Below are positions 1 through 6,900 of a stretch of DNA of 12,075 nt, one piece after another. The notes below the pieces were generated by a model. That model was not told the origin of the DNA. It saw only the letters and a program-made list of their open reading frames with translations, and did not search any database. The stretch's first letter is position 1. Each line of letters starts with the position of its first letter. This stretch comes from an uncultured Selenomonadales bacterium (lineage in GTDB: Bacteria; Bacillota; Negativicutes; Selenomonadales; Selenomonadaceae). The DNA is taken from NCBI GenBank assembly GCA_946403735.1, contig CAMJAZ010000012.1, positions 1 through 12,075 of the forward strand. Reading direction: 5' to 3'. Position numbers and translations under genes: made by a program.

Positions 1-155
1 TTAAATTTGCAATTTGCGACGACAATTTAAAAATCTGCGCGGAAATTTCAAATTTTATTCACAGTCAAAACTACATTTTTATATAATAGATCGATATTCA
101 ATTCCATTTGTCCTTAACCATATATTTTTTACTGTCCTTTTCCAGCTAAAATTTT

Positions 156-184
156 TTGACAAAAAATTAAACTTCAACTACAAT
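156..184 (+). promoter_or_regulatory. Sigma-70-type promoter for recX
   Basis: TTGACA (156-161, exact consensus) and TACAAT (179-184, five of six) are separated by exactly 17 bases. Transcription would start near 191, giving a leader of about 24 bases before the GTG start of recX. No LexA-type operator was recognised over it, so SOS control is not evident. Confidence 0.75.
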
Positions 185-203
185 GATTTAAAATTTATTA
201 GTT

Positions 204-208
204 GAGGG
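204..208 (+). promoter_or_regulatory. Ribosome binding site deciding the GTG start of recX
   Basis: GAGGG at 204-208 lies six bases before the GTG at 215. The nearest in-frame ATG (codon 9, 239-241) has no comparable site, and starting there would trim the first RecX helix. The GTG start is therefore preferred. Confidence 0.65.
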
Positions 209-214
209 TAGAAC

Positions 215-688
215 GTGGAAAAAAATAAAACGGCATTGATGAAGGCGACGGAACTTTTAGCGCGAAGTGAACAAAGTTCAAATTTGTTGAGGCAAAAACT
301 TTTAGCGCGGAAATTTGATGAAGATGAAGTCGACGCGGCGATTGCTAAACTTCAGCAACATAAATATCTTGATGATGATGAACTTTGTACGCGACAATTT
401 GAAAGTTGGTATTCAGCTGAAAAGTTGAGCGTTCGCCAAATTTGCATTAAATTAGTTCAAAAAGGTTTTGATTCGGCGTTCGTGAAAAATTTAATTCCTG
501 ACGACGTTGATGAGCGCGAATTAAGAGTAGCGATAAATCTTTTGGAAAAAAAATATCGTCGTCAAAATTTTGACGACGAAAAGGAAAATTATAAATTTAA
601 AACAAAACTTTGGAATTATTTAGCGACGAAAGGTTTTGAAAGCAGAATAATTTCAAATGCGGTAGAAAATTTTTTATCTGAAGAATAA
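215..688 (+). CDS. recX: RecX family regulatory protein
   Basis: RecX proteins bind RecA filaments and modulate, usually inhibit, RecA recombinase and coprotease activity in the cytoplasm. The 157-residue length is typical. The family signature is clear: an ALxxATELLARSEQSS helix (about residues 7-22), LLRQKLLARKFDEDEVDAAI (24-43), then the hallmark KYLDDDEL (50-57) followed by an RQFESW segment. Later helices repeat the pattern (GFDSAFVKNLI near 84-94, GFESRIISNAVENFL near 140-154), as expected for the three-helix repeats of this all-alpha fold. The start is GTG with GAGGG six bases upstream, and transcription probably comes from the consensus promoter at 156-184. No recA lies next to it in the window, so the gene appears to be expressed alone. 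A hairpin terminator follows within ten bases of the stop. Confidence 0.9.
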   Translation: MEKNKTALMKATELLARSEQSSNLLRQKLLARKFDEDEVDAAIAKLQQHKYLDDDELCTRQFESWYSAEKLSVRQICIKLVQKGFDSAFVKNLIPDDVDERELRVAINLLEKKYRRQNFDDEKENYKFKTKLWNYLATKGFESRIISNAVENFLSEE

Positions 689-693
689 TTTTC

Positions 694-743
694 AAAAAAA
701 GTGGTTGAAGACGTTTGAATCTCCAACCACCATTTCGTTTTTT
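694..743. terminator. Bidirectional intrinsic terminator
   Basis: GTGGTTG (701-707) pairs with CAACCAC (724-730), with a further AGA/TCT pairing inside a mostly AT loop. On the minus strand the stem runs straight into seven Ts (complement of 694-700), an excellent terminator for the winged-helix operon. On the plus strand a weaker T-tract (733-742) follows and can serve recX. The convergent genes end at 688 and 752, so the hairpin fills the gap. Confidence 0.8.
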
Positions 744-751
744 AGTTTAAT

Positions 752-1039
752 TTATGCAGCAATTCTAAATTGTTCAGTACCTTTTACTAGGGAAAATTTT
801 ATAATGGATTGAATGTTTTTTCCGCCAAGTCCAGGCTTAACGCAAACGCGCCCAGCAATATCTCTGCGGACAATATCCAACATTTTTATCAGCGCATCGA
901 CGTGACTTTTAACAGTTCGCCAGTCTATTTCTTCGCCGTATTCGCTGAAAAGTTCCTGCTTAATTTCCTGATAAGTCATAGGACGATAATGTTTGAGCAA
1001 AATAAATAAAATTGCGATACTTCTTTCAATGGAACCCAT
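752..1039 (-). CDS. Small winged-helix DNA-binding protein with C-terminal tail
   Basis: This 95-residue protein is probably a cytoplasmic DNA-binding regulator. Residues 4-65 read as a winged helix: helix 1 IERSIAILFILLKHY, helix 2 MTYQEIKQELFSEYG, recognition helix DWRTVKSHVDALIKML (39-54), and a wing around AGRVCVKP. The pattern resembles the N-terminal HTH of WYL-type regulators, but no WYL or other sensor domain follows. Instead there is a tail of about 25 residues (KPGLGGKNIQSIIKFSLVKG...) of unknown role. It is a clear paralogue of the protein at 1085-1300: both share the IER start, the Y-x-x-I-x-x-x-L segment, RTVKS and GRVxV. It is second in a two-gene operon, 45 bases after its sister, with GAGGT (1046-1050) as ribosome site and a strong terminator after the stop. 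Target and ligand are unknown. Confidence 0.65.
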   Translation of the reverse strand: MGSIERSIAILFILLKHYRPMTYQEIKQELFSEYGEEIDWRTVKSHVDALIKMLDIVRRDIAGRVCVKPGLGGKNIQSIIKFSLVKGTEQFRIAA

Positions 1040-1084
1040 AATTGCACCTCATTATTTTTTTGAACTATCGACAAAATTTTCTAT

Positions 1085-1300
1085 TCAATTAGTGACAAAG
1101 ACGCGCCCTTTATCATCTTCAGCAATGCCGAGCATTACGCTAAGTTCATTGACGGCGCTTTTGACGGTACGATAATTTACTTTGATATTGTATTCGTCTA
1201 AAAGCGTCCTTTGAATATCTTTATAAGAAAGTGGATGTTTAACGCTAGATTTTTTCATCAGTATAGCCAAAATTATAAATCCTCTTTCAATGGTGCTCAT
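1085..1300 (-). CDS. Small winged-helix DNA-binding protein
   Basis: This 71-residue protein is almost entirely a winged helix: IERGFIILAILMKK (helix 1), LSYKDIQRTLLDEYN (helix 2), VNYRTVKSAVNELSVML (recognition helix, about 41-57) and a short wing KGRVFVTN that ends the chain. It lacks the tail present in its paralogue at 752-1039. It resembles the N-terminal HTH of WYL-type regulators, so DNA binding is likely, while effector sensing has no visible domain. The ATG is preceded by GGAGG (1306-1310), five bases away. It is the first gene of the minus-strand pair and is transcribed from the extended -10 promoter at 1359-1367, divergently from the VWA gene. Autoregulation is plausible but unproven. 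An accessory transcription factor or a small dimerising repressor are the main options. Confidence 0.65.
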   Translation of the reverse strand: MSTIERGFIILAILMKKSSVKHPLSYKDIQRTLLDEYNIKVNYRTVKSAVNELSVMLGIAEDDKGRVFVTN

Positions 1301-1358
1301 AAAATCCTCCCGTGTAAAATGCGTGTGACCTTATCTTAGAAAAATTTCCTCCTTTCGC

Positions 1359-1367
1359 ATTATATCA
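1359..1367 (-). promoter_or_regulatory. Extended -10 promoter for winged-helix operon
   Basis: Read on the minus strand, the bases are TGATATAAT: a perfect TATAAT preceded by the TGn extension. The -35 is poor (TTGTAC at 16 or TTTGTA at 17 bases), as is common for extended -10 promoters. Transcription would start near 1352, leaving a leader of about 50 bases before the ATG at 1300. Confidence 0.6.
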
Positions 1368-1475
1368 TACAAAATTTTATGTACAAAAATCTGCACTAAA
1401 AAAATTTTTAATCAAAATTTAATCAATTTTTATCAGAAAATTTTTTTCGTTATGTAACTTTTTTTGCACATTGTT

Positions 1476-1486
1476 TATAATATAAT
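1476..1486 (+). promoter_or_regulatory. -10 element for the VWA gene
   Basis: Two overlapping TATAAT hexamers (1476-1481 and 1481-1486) precede the VWA gene. No good -35 lies at 16-18 bases: TTGCAC at 1464-1469 is too close, and the hexamer 17 bases before the first box is TGTAAC. The exact start is uncertain. The weak -35 together with phased repeats upstream could mean an activator is needed. Confidence 0.5.
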
Positions 1487-1519
1487 TCAAAACGTAAAAA
1501 CTTTTAGGAGGAATGCAAA

Positions 1520-2182
1520 ATGAAAAATTTGACGGAAGTTGTCTTTATCTTGGATCGTAGCGGTTCAATGACTGGGCTTGAGGCGGACACTATCGGCGGT
1601 TTCAATTCGATGATTGAAAAGCAGAAAAAGTCTGAAGGCGACGTTTTAATTTCGACGGTACTTTTTGACCATGAATCGTTTGTACTGCATGACCGCGTAC
1701 CACTTGCCGACATTCAGCCAATGACGGATAAAGATTATGAAACGCGCGGTTCAACGGCTCTGCTTGATGCGATTGGTGACGCGATTAAACACATTAAAAA
1801 CGTTCACAAGTACGCACGCGAAGAAGATAGACCTGCTAAAACTCTTTTCGTTATCACGACTGACGGCGAAGAAAATTCCAGTACGCGCTTTTCTTACAAA
1901 GAAATTAAAAAGCTTGTCGAGGCACAACAGGAAAAAGGCTGGGAATTTATTTTTATGGGCGCGAACATTGACGCTATAAGCGTTGCAAGTCATATGGGTA
2001 TACGTGCTAGCCGCGCAGTTAATTATCACAATGACAGCAGAGGTACGGAAAAGCGTTTTGCGGCAGTCAGTCATTTTATGGGCGCATTTGCAGCAGCAGT
2101 TCCAATGTCTGCACCTGTTGACGACGAATGGCGCAAGGAGCTTGATGAAGATTTTGAATCGCGTAAAAAAGATAAAAAATAA
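1520..2182 (+). CDS. VWA-domain protein, small cytoplasmic Firmicutes type
   Basis: The protein is 220 residues and almost wholly one von Willebrand factor A domain. The metal-ion-dependent adhesion site is complete: D12-x-S14-x-S16 in FILDRSGSM (9-17), the second-loop threonine in RGSTALLDAIGDAI (77-88; T79), and the aspartate of TTDGEEN (113-119; D115). It should bind Mg2+ or Mn2+ and mediate protein-protein contact. There is no signal peptide or membrane helix, so it is cytosolic. From memory it matches a conserved Firmicutes family of standalone VWA proteins with the same GLExDTIGGFN and GWEFIFMGANIDA stretches; its role there is unknown. The last 20 residues are highly charged and end in lysines. 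AGGAGG at 1506-1511, eight bases before the ATG, fixes the start. It is transcribed divergently from the winged-helix pair, which may control it. TerY-like stress proteins are the nearest named relatives, but no ter genes are present here. Confidence 0.8.
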   Translation: MKNLTEVVFILDRSGSMTGLEADTIGGFNSMIEKQKKSEGDVLISTVLFDHESFVLHDRVPLADIQPMTDKDYETRGSTALLDAIGDAIKHIKNVHKYAREEDRPAKTLFVITTDGEENSSTRFSYKEIKKLVEAQQEKGWEFIFMGANIDAISVASHMGIRASRAVNYHNDSRGTEKRFAAVSHFMGAFAAAVPMSAPVDDEWRKELDEDFESRKKDKK

Positions 2183-2205
2183 TTTGCATTGACTTACAAA
2201 AACAT

Positions 2206-2233
2206 TTGCGGCAAAAATTTTTTCTGATATAAT
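2206..2233 (+). promoter_or_regulatory. Extended -10 promoter for rlmB
   Basis: TGA followed by TATAAT (2225-2233) is a perfect extended -10. TTGCGG (2206-2211) is a partial -35 at 16 bases. The predicted transcript start is about 2240, only some nine bases before the ATG at 2249, so the mRNA would be nearly leaderless. The only ribosome-site-like sequence is GGTGAT (2240-2245). Confidence 0.6.
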
Positions 2234-2248
2234 CTGCGCGGTGATTAT

Positions 2249-2986
2249 ATGGAAGAAAATTTAATCGTCGGTCGAAACGCTGTAACAGAGGCGTTGAAGG
2301 CAGGACGTACAATCAGTAAAATTTTTATCGCGCAGGGCAGTGAAGGCTCAATAAAAAAAATTCTCGCCTTAGCGAATGAGGCGGGAATTTTTTGTGAGTT
2401 CACGAATAGCGCAAAACTTGACAAACTTTTTAGCGGTCGTCATCAAGGAGTTATAGCCATTGCCGCGCCTGTAGCTTATTCGACGTTGGAAGAAATTTTA
2501 GCGCTTGCTGAATCGAAGAATCAACCGCCTTTTATAATTTTGCTTGACGAATTGGAAGATCCACAAAATTTTGGCGCAATTTTACGTACAGCAGACGCGG
2601 CAGGAGTTCACGGCGTAATAATTCCTAAGCGTCGAAGTGTTTCATTAAATTCAACGGTTGCAAAAATTTCAGCAGGAGCTGTCGAATACGTGAAAGTTGC
2701 GCAGGTCGTCAACGTAGCGCAGACGTTGGAAAAACTGCGCGAAATGAATTTAACGATTGTCGGCAGTGCGATGGACGCTGAAAAAAATTTTTATGACGCA
2801 GATTTAACTGGCGGAATTGTTTTAGTTATCGGCAATGAAGGTAAGGGAATGCGCCGTTTGACGCGGGAAAATTGCGACGTGCTGATAAAAATTCCAATGA
2901 CTGGGAAAATTAATTCGCTAAACGCATCAGCGGCGGCGGCAGTTTTAATGTATGAAATTTTCCGTCAGAGAAATAAAAAATTTTGA
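2249..2986 (+). CDS. rlmB: RlmB/TrmH-family RNA 2'-O-ribose methyltransferase
   Basis: SpoU-class (SPOUT) enzymes use S-adenosylmethionine to methylate a ribose 2'-OH; RlmB acts on a conserved guanosine (G2251 in E. coli numbering) of 23S rRNA in the peptidyl-transferase centre. The protein is 245 residues, the usual RlmB length. Residues 1-75 form the substrate-binding N-terminal domain (LIVGRNAVTEAL at 5-16, GRHQGVIA at 63-70). The catalytic trefoil-knot domain carries all three motifs: motif 1 DELEDPQNFGAILRTADAAG (100-119, with N108 and R113), motif 2 VLVIGNEGKGM (191-201, E197), and motif 3 IPMTGKINSLNASAAAAVL (215-233). Everything needed for activity is present. The ATG at 2249 starts on the motif-like EENLIVGRNAV with no better in-frame start. 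The gene stands alone, without the cysS/mrnC neighbours it often has in Firmicutes, and is followed directly by a palindromic terminator. A close TrmH-family paralogue with another rRNA target is the main alternative. Confidence 0.88.
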   Translation: MEENLIVGRNAVTEALKAGRTISKIFIAQGSEGSIKKILALANEAGIFCEFTNSAKLDKLFSGRHQGVIAIAAPVAYSTLEEILALAESKNQPPFIILLDELEDPQNFGAILRTADAAGVHGVIIPKRRSVSLNSTVAKISAGAVEYVKVAQVVNVAQTLEKLREMNLTIVGSAMDAEKNFYDADLTGGIVLVIGNEGKGMRRLTRENCDVLIKIPMTGKINSLNASAAAAVLMYEIFRQRNKKF

Positions 2987-2990
2987 GAAC

Positions 2991-3037
2991 AAAAAATGCC
3001 TTCATAAATTTTAAAATTTACAAAGGCATTTTTTTAT
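2991..3037. terminator. Bidirectional intrinsic terminator between rlmB and giant gene
   Basis: AAAAAATGCCTT (2991-3002) pairs with AAGGCATTTTTT (3023-3034). Inside it TAAATTTT/AAAATTTA (3005-3020) is a perfect palindrome, and only CA/CA mismatches separate the two. The whole 44-base element is almost self-complementary. Ts follow on the plus strand (3029-3035) and, from 2996 down, on the minus strand, so it can end transcripts from both convergent genes. Confidence 0.85.
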
Positions 3038-3070
3038 TGTCTATTTATTAGTAGAAAAAATTTTTAAAAT

Positions 3071-3990
3071 TTAATTTTCATCAGTTGTTCTTTTATTCAA
3101 GCTACTTGTACTTAAATCTACATCGTACATTGTGCCTTGAATAAGATAGCCAGTGCCGTTATTGCCTTCGACTCTCAATTCAGCGCCAGACAGGAAACTA
3201 AATTTAGTTTGTCCACCAGTTACAGCAACTTCCGTTATCTCATCAATGGTTATGTCAGTGAAGTTGACCATATCGTTTGAGAAAGCGCCCTTGATAACGT
3301 CAATTCCAGCATTACGTCCGAACATGAAACAATCTTCACCGTCACCGCCGACAAGTGTATCAAAGCCGCCGTTGCCGCCGTACAAGCTTGAACCGCCATT
3401 GCTCGCGTAAACTATATTCGACGCATCATTAGCGCCAGAAATTACCGCGTAGCCGCTTAAGCTCGTGCCGTCAACTAAGCCGTCAGTTCCCGCCATTAAA
3501 ACGTGACAAGCAAAATTACCCTTACCGTCCGCCACGTCGATAACTTGATTTCTAATACTTTGTACAAGCACTTCGCCTTCACTAGACTTCAAAAGTAAAT
3601 CATCATTGGAAAATTCAAAACCTTGATATTCAGCGCCAAAGTTTATTTTATCGCCAGTCGTCGCATTCGTAATGACGCCTGAACCGTTGGTGTACGTGAA
3701 AGTATCGCCGCCAGCGCCGCCTTGCAATGTGTTGACGCCGTCACCTTTGCCGCCATATAAACTTGAACCAGAGCCAGACGCCATTAACAAGTTAGACGCA
3801 TTGTTAGCGCCGACGATTATTTCAAAGGCTGAAATTCCGCGTCCGTCGACTGTACCTTCTGAACTCGCCATATAACTATATGCTAGCAAGTTACCTGCCG
3901 CGTCCGTGAAGGAAACAACTTTGTCCCTAACGTCAGTCAATTTCAATGAACCGTCTTCAGTCAGTACGACAAAGTCATTGCCGCTAACTT
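3071..3990 (-). repeat. C-terminal duplicated RTX unit (about 2.5 copies)
   Basis: Unit 1 (about 3633-3990) and unit 2 (about 3245-3620) share the order NDxxxL-x3-GxL, a beta-rich stretch ending in MA-x2-G-x2-DG, VxxGANxASN, ASxGxSSLYGGxG, L-GGxGxDxF-x-(Y/F) and a final (I/V)NF. A half copy (ITEVAVTGGQ... to the end) closes the protein. Each unit holds RTX motifs, so this end probably includes the type I secretion signal, although no exact signal can be defined from sequence alone. Confidence 0.65.
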
Positions 3991-6900
3991 CAACATCAGT
4001 CACTGGCACGTTTAAGCCGACGCTTTTATCTTCGGTGTAGTCAGAAACAATTCTGTAGCCGCCAGTGTAAGTGTACGTGCCGCCGTTGCCACTTTCATCA
4101 CTACCGCTACTTTCAAGCGGCGTAGGAGTTGGCGTCGTGACGGTCGAGTCAGTAGTACTTGAACTACTTGAACTGGAACTGCTTGAGCTTGAACTTGATG
4201 AACTGCTTGAACTGGAACTGCTTGAAGATGAACTACTACTGCTTGAAGGATTGCGCGTCGTAGTAGTGCTTGTCGAACTGCCGCTACTCCTTGTCGGACT
4301 GCTACTTGAACTTGATGAACTACCGCTTGATGAACTGCCGCTTGAACTTGAACTACCACTACTACTTGATGAACTACCACTTGAACTTGATGAACTACCG
4401 CTTGAAGATGATGAACTACCGCTTGATGAACTGCCGCTTGAACTTGATGAACTGCCACTTGAACTACCGCTTGACGTTGTATCCGACGAAGAACTATAAG
4501 TGTAAGTGTTCGGTGTAATTTCGCCGATAGGATTTTTTAATTTAATTTGCTTATTCGCCGCGCCTGCCAACGTGATATTTCCAGAGCCAACTTGAATTAT
4601 GACATTTTTATTTATGTCAGCGTAAACCGTATCGATAACGCCTTCTGTAACGTGGAATATGTCGCTTGTATTGAAATTTGTGATTAAATCGTTTCCGTCT
4701 CCGTCAGCATATTGATAGGTATGGGATGCACTATCGCCCGTGATTGTATCGTTGCCAGTGCCGCCCAAAACTGTCACGTCATAGCCGTCAGCACCTAAGC
4801 TTATATGGTCGTCGCCGTCGCCGCCGTAAATTGTCACGTGTGAGCCGCGATTTTTAATTAAGTCATTACCTGCGCCGCCGTCAACCGTAATTGTTGCGCC
4901 TTCATTAGTTACAGTGTCGTTGCCGTTGCCAGCATAGATTGTCGTATTATTTCCCCTGTTAGTAATGTTATCATTACCTCCCAGCGCGTCAATTTCAAAG
5001 TTAGGTTGAACATTCGTTATTACGTCATTTCCATCCGTGCCAGTTAAAATTCGCTTGCCATAAACTGCGCTTGTAACTGAACCGTCACTGTCAAGGATTG
5101 TAATTTCTTTATCCTTCTGATTCGTGAAGGTGATTGAGCCGTGATTTACGTACAAGACAACGTTATCACCGACAAGGCTTGAACTAGTCACGCCGCCTTC
5201 AGTTATCGCTATAGTGTCGTAGGTATTGTAGCCAACAATGACGTCGTCGCCGTCGCCAGCGTTATATTCAAAGACGTGAGCCGCGCCGTCATTGTAAATT
5301 GTATCGTTACCGTCACCACCTATAACAGTTGTATTTGTAACTCCCCGCGCAGATGAACCAAGTGAAATAACGTCGTTTCCTTCATCACCCGTCGCGTAAA
5401 CGTCAGTCCCTGTGCTGTAAATGGTATCGTCGCCCATACTGCCAGTGATTGTGACGTAGTTGCCCGTGCTGTACAAAGTATCGTTGCCAGAGCCGCCGTC
5501 CATTGTAACTTGACTGCCGCTATTGGAAATGCTATCTGCGCCAGCGTCACCAAAGATTAAAGCGCTTGAACCGCTATTGACAACGGTATCATTACCAGCG
5601 CCAGCGTTAATCGTAGACGGTGAACCGCTATTGACGATTGAGTCATTACCTGCCAGCCCATTAATGACGGCGTGATCTTCCTTGTTGTTAATCGTGTCAG
5701 CGCCGTTTGTACCGTTAATAATAATGCGATTGTAATTTTCACTGGTCAACGTACCTTTAGCGTCAAGTACATTAATATCAAGGTCGCGTGCACCTTTCAG
5801 TGTGATTTTGCCTTCTTTATTGTCATCGCCGACGTGGAAAACAATATCCGTACCGATAACCGTACTGTTACGTAAAGTGCCAGCGGTAATGTGGAAGGTG
5901 TCATTGGCGTTGAAACCGTAAATAATATCGTTGCCGTCGCCAGTACCATATTCGTACATATGCCCAGCGTTGTCGCCGTAAATAACGTCGTCGCCAGTGC
6001 CAGCTTTAACAGTAACGCCTGTAGCGTCGCCGCCTAAACTTACTCTGTCGTCGCCCGCGCCAGCATCAACTGTTACTGAACTACCTGTATTAACGATTGT
6101 ATCGTTACCATCTCCGCCGTAAAGTCCCGACGTATCACCAGTATTATTGATAAGGTTAGAATCTGATTCGCCGTAAATTGTGACGTTCGCGGCAATATTT
6201 TTAATTGTATCGTTACCAGCGCCTGCAAATATCGTAGTGTCCGAGCCGCCGTTGTCAATAGAATCGTTGCCATTGTCGCCAGAAATGTACGCGCCAGCGC
6301 CACTGTTCAAAATGGAGTCGTAAGCTTCATTGCCATAAATATGGACATTGACGCCGCTATTTTCTACGTAATCGCTACCAATACCGCCGAGTATCGTTAC
6401 TTCGTCGCCGCCGTTTAAAATGGTGTCATTGCCTTCACCAGCATCAATGGTAGTGTTGACGCCCTTATTATTAATAGTATCGTTGCCAGCGTAACCTTTA
6501 ATGCTGAAGTTCGGTTGAGTATTCGTCAAGCTGTCAGCGTATGCCGTACCTTCAAGCAGTAAGCGTCCATAAACTTCGCTTGTAACTTCGCCATTCTGAT
6601 CCATGACGGTTATTTCTTTTCCGTCATAACCTTTGAAAGTTAAGCGCCCTTCGCCAATGTAAATTATAACGTCACCATTATCAACCGTACTGCTAGTGAC
6701 TGTAGCGTTAGTAAGGTGCAACGTGTCATCAGAGCTAAAATTCATAAAGACATCGTCGCCGTCGCCGCTATTATATTCAAAGACGTTGCCTTTATCGTTA
6801 CTGTAGAAAGTATCGTTGCCCTGTCCGCCAGTGACTGTAACGTTGATAGCTTCACCGCCGATTGAAACAACGTCATTTTCCTGCCCAGCGTCAATAGTAA

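Larger units (their letters stand above)
1..214. other. AT-rich region upstream of recX
   Basis: No convincing complete gene is visible here. One forward frame is open from the left edge to a TAA at 84-86 and would encode a 27-residue tail. It could be the 3' end of an upstream gene, but it matches nothing I recognise. From about 87 onward the sequence is very AT-rich and ends in the recX promoter and ribosome site. The recA gene, a common upstream neighbour of recX, is not visible in these 214 bases. Confidence 0.4.
1301..1519. promoter_or_regulatory. Divergent control region between winged-helix operon and VWA gene
   Basis: These 219 very AT-rich bases hold the promoters of both flanking units. 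They also contain an inverted half-site pair TACA-N8-TGTA (1368-1383) lying in the spacer upstream of the minus-strand -10, and ATCA elements at 1411, 1422 and 1432, spaced 11 and 10 bases apart. An orphan AGGAGG on the minus strand (1348-1353) sits close to the predicted winged-helix transcript start and has no reading frame behind it. No small gene is supported. Confidence 0.5.

Noticed and set aside
3..86. Open frame from the left edge that could be the tail of an upstream gene
   Set aside because: It is only 27 residues with no recognisable motif; too short to call.
14..205. 63-residue forward reading frame before recX
   Set aside because: It has no ribosome site, an AT-driven composition (F, K, N, I) and overlaps the recX promoter and ribosome site.
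809..1009. 66-residue plus-strand frame opposite the winged-helix gene
   Set aside because: It lies antisense to the better supported minus-strand gene, which has a ribosome site, a paralogue and a terminator.
2189..2194. TTGACT as a -35 box for rlmB
   Set aside because: It lies 33 bases before the -10 at 2228-2233, too far for sigma-70 use.
3071..3200. Search for a sortase LPXTG signal or membrane anchor at the giant protein's C-terminus
   Set aside because: No LPXTG and no hydrophobic helix are present; the protein ends in a polar stretch (LNKRTTDEN).
4012..4458. 148-residue minus-strand frame rich in VHQVQAAV
   Set aside because: It is the shifted-frame shadow of the serine tract inside the giant gene.
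4071..4499. 142-residue plus-strand frame rich in LELDELPL
   Set aside because: It is the antisense shadow of the serine-rich tract; the repeats come from complemented serine codons and no ribosome site or family match exists.
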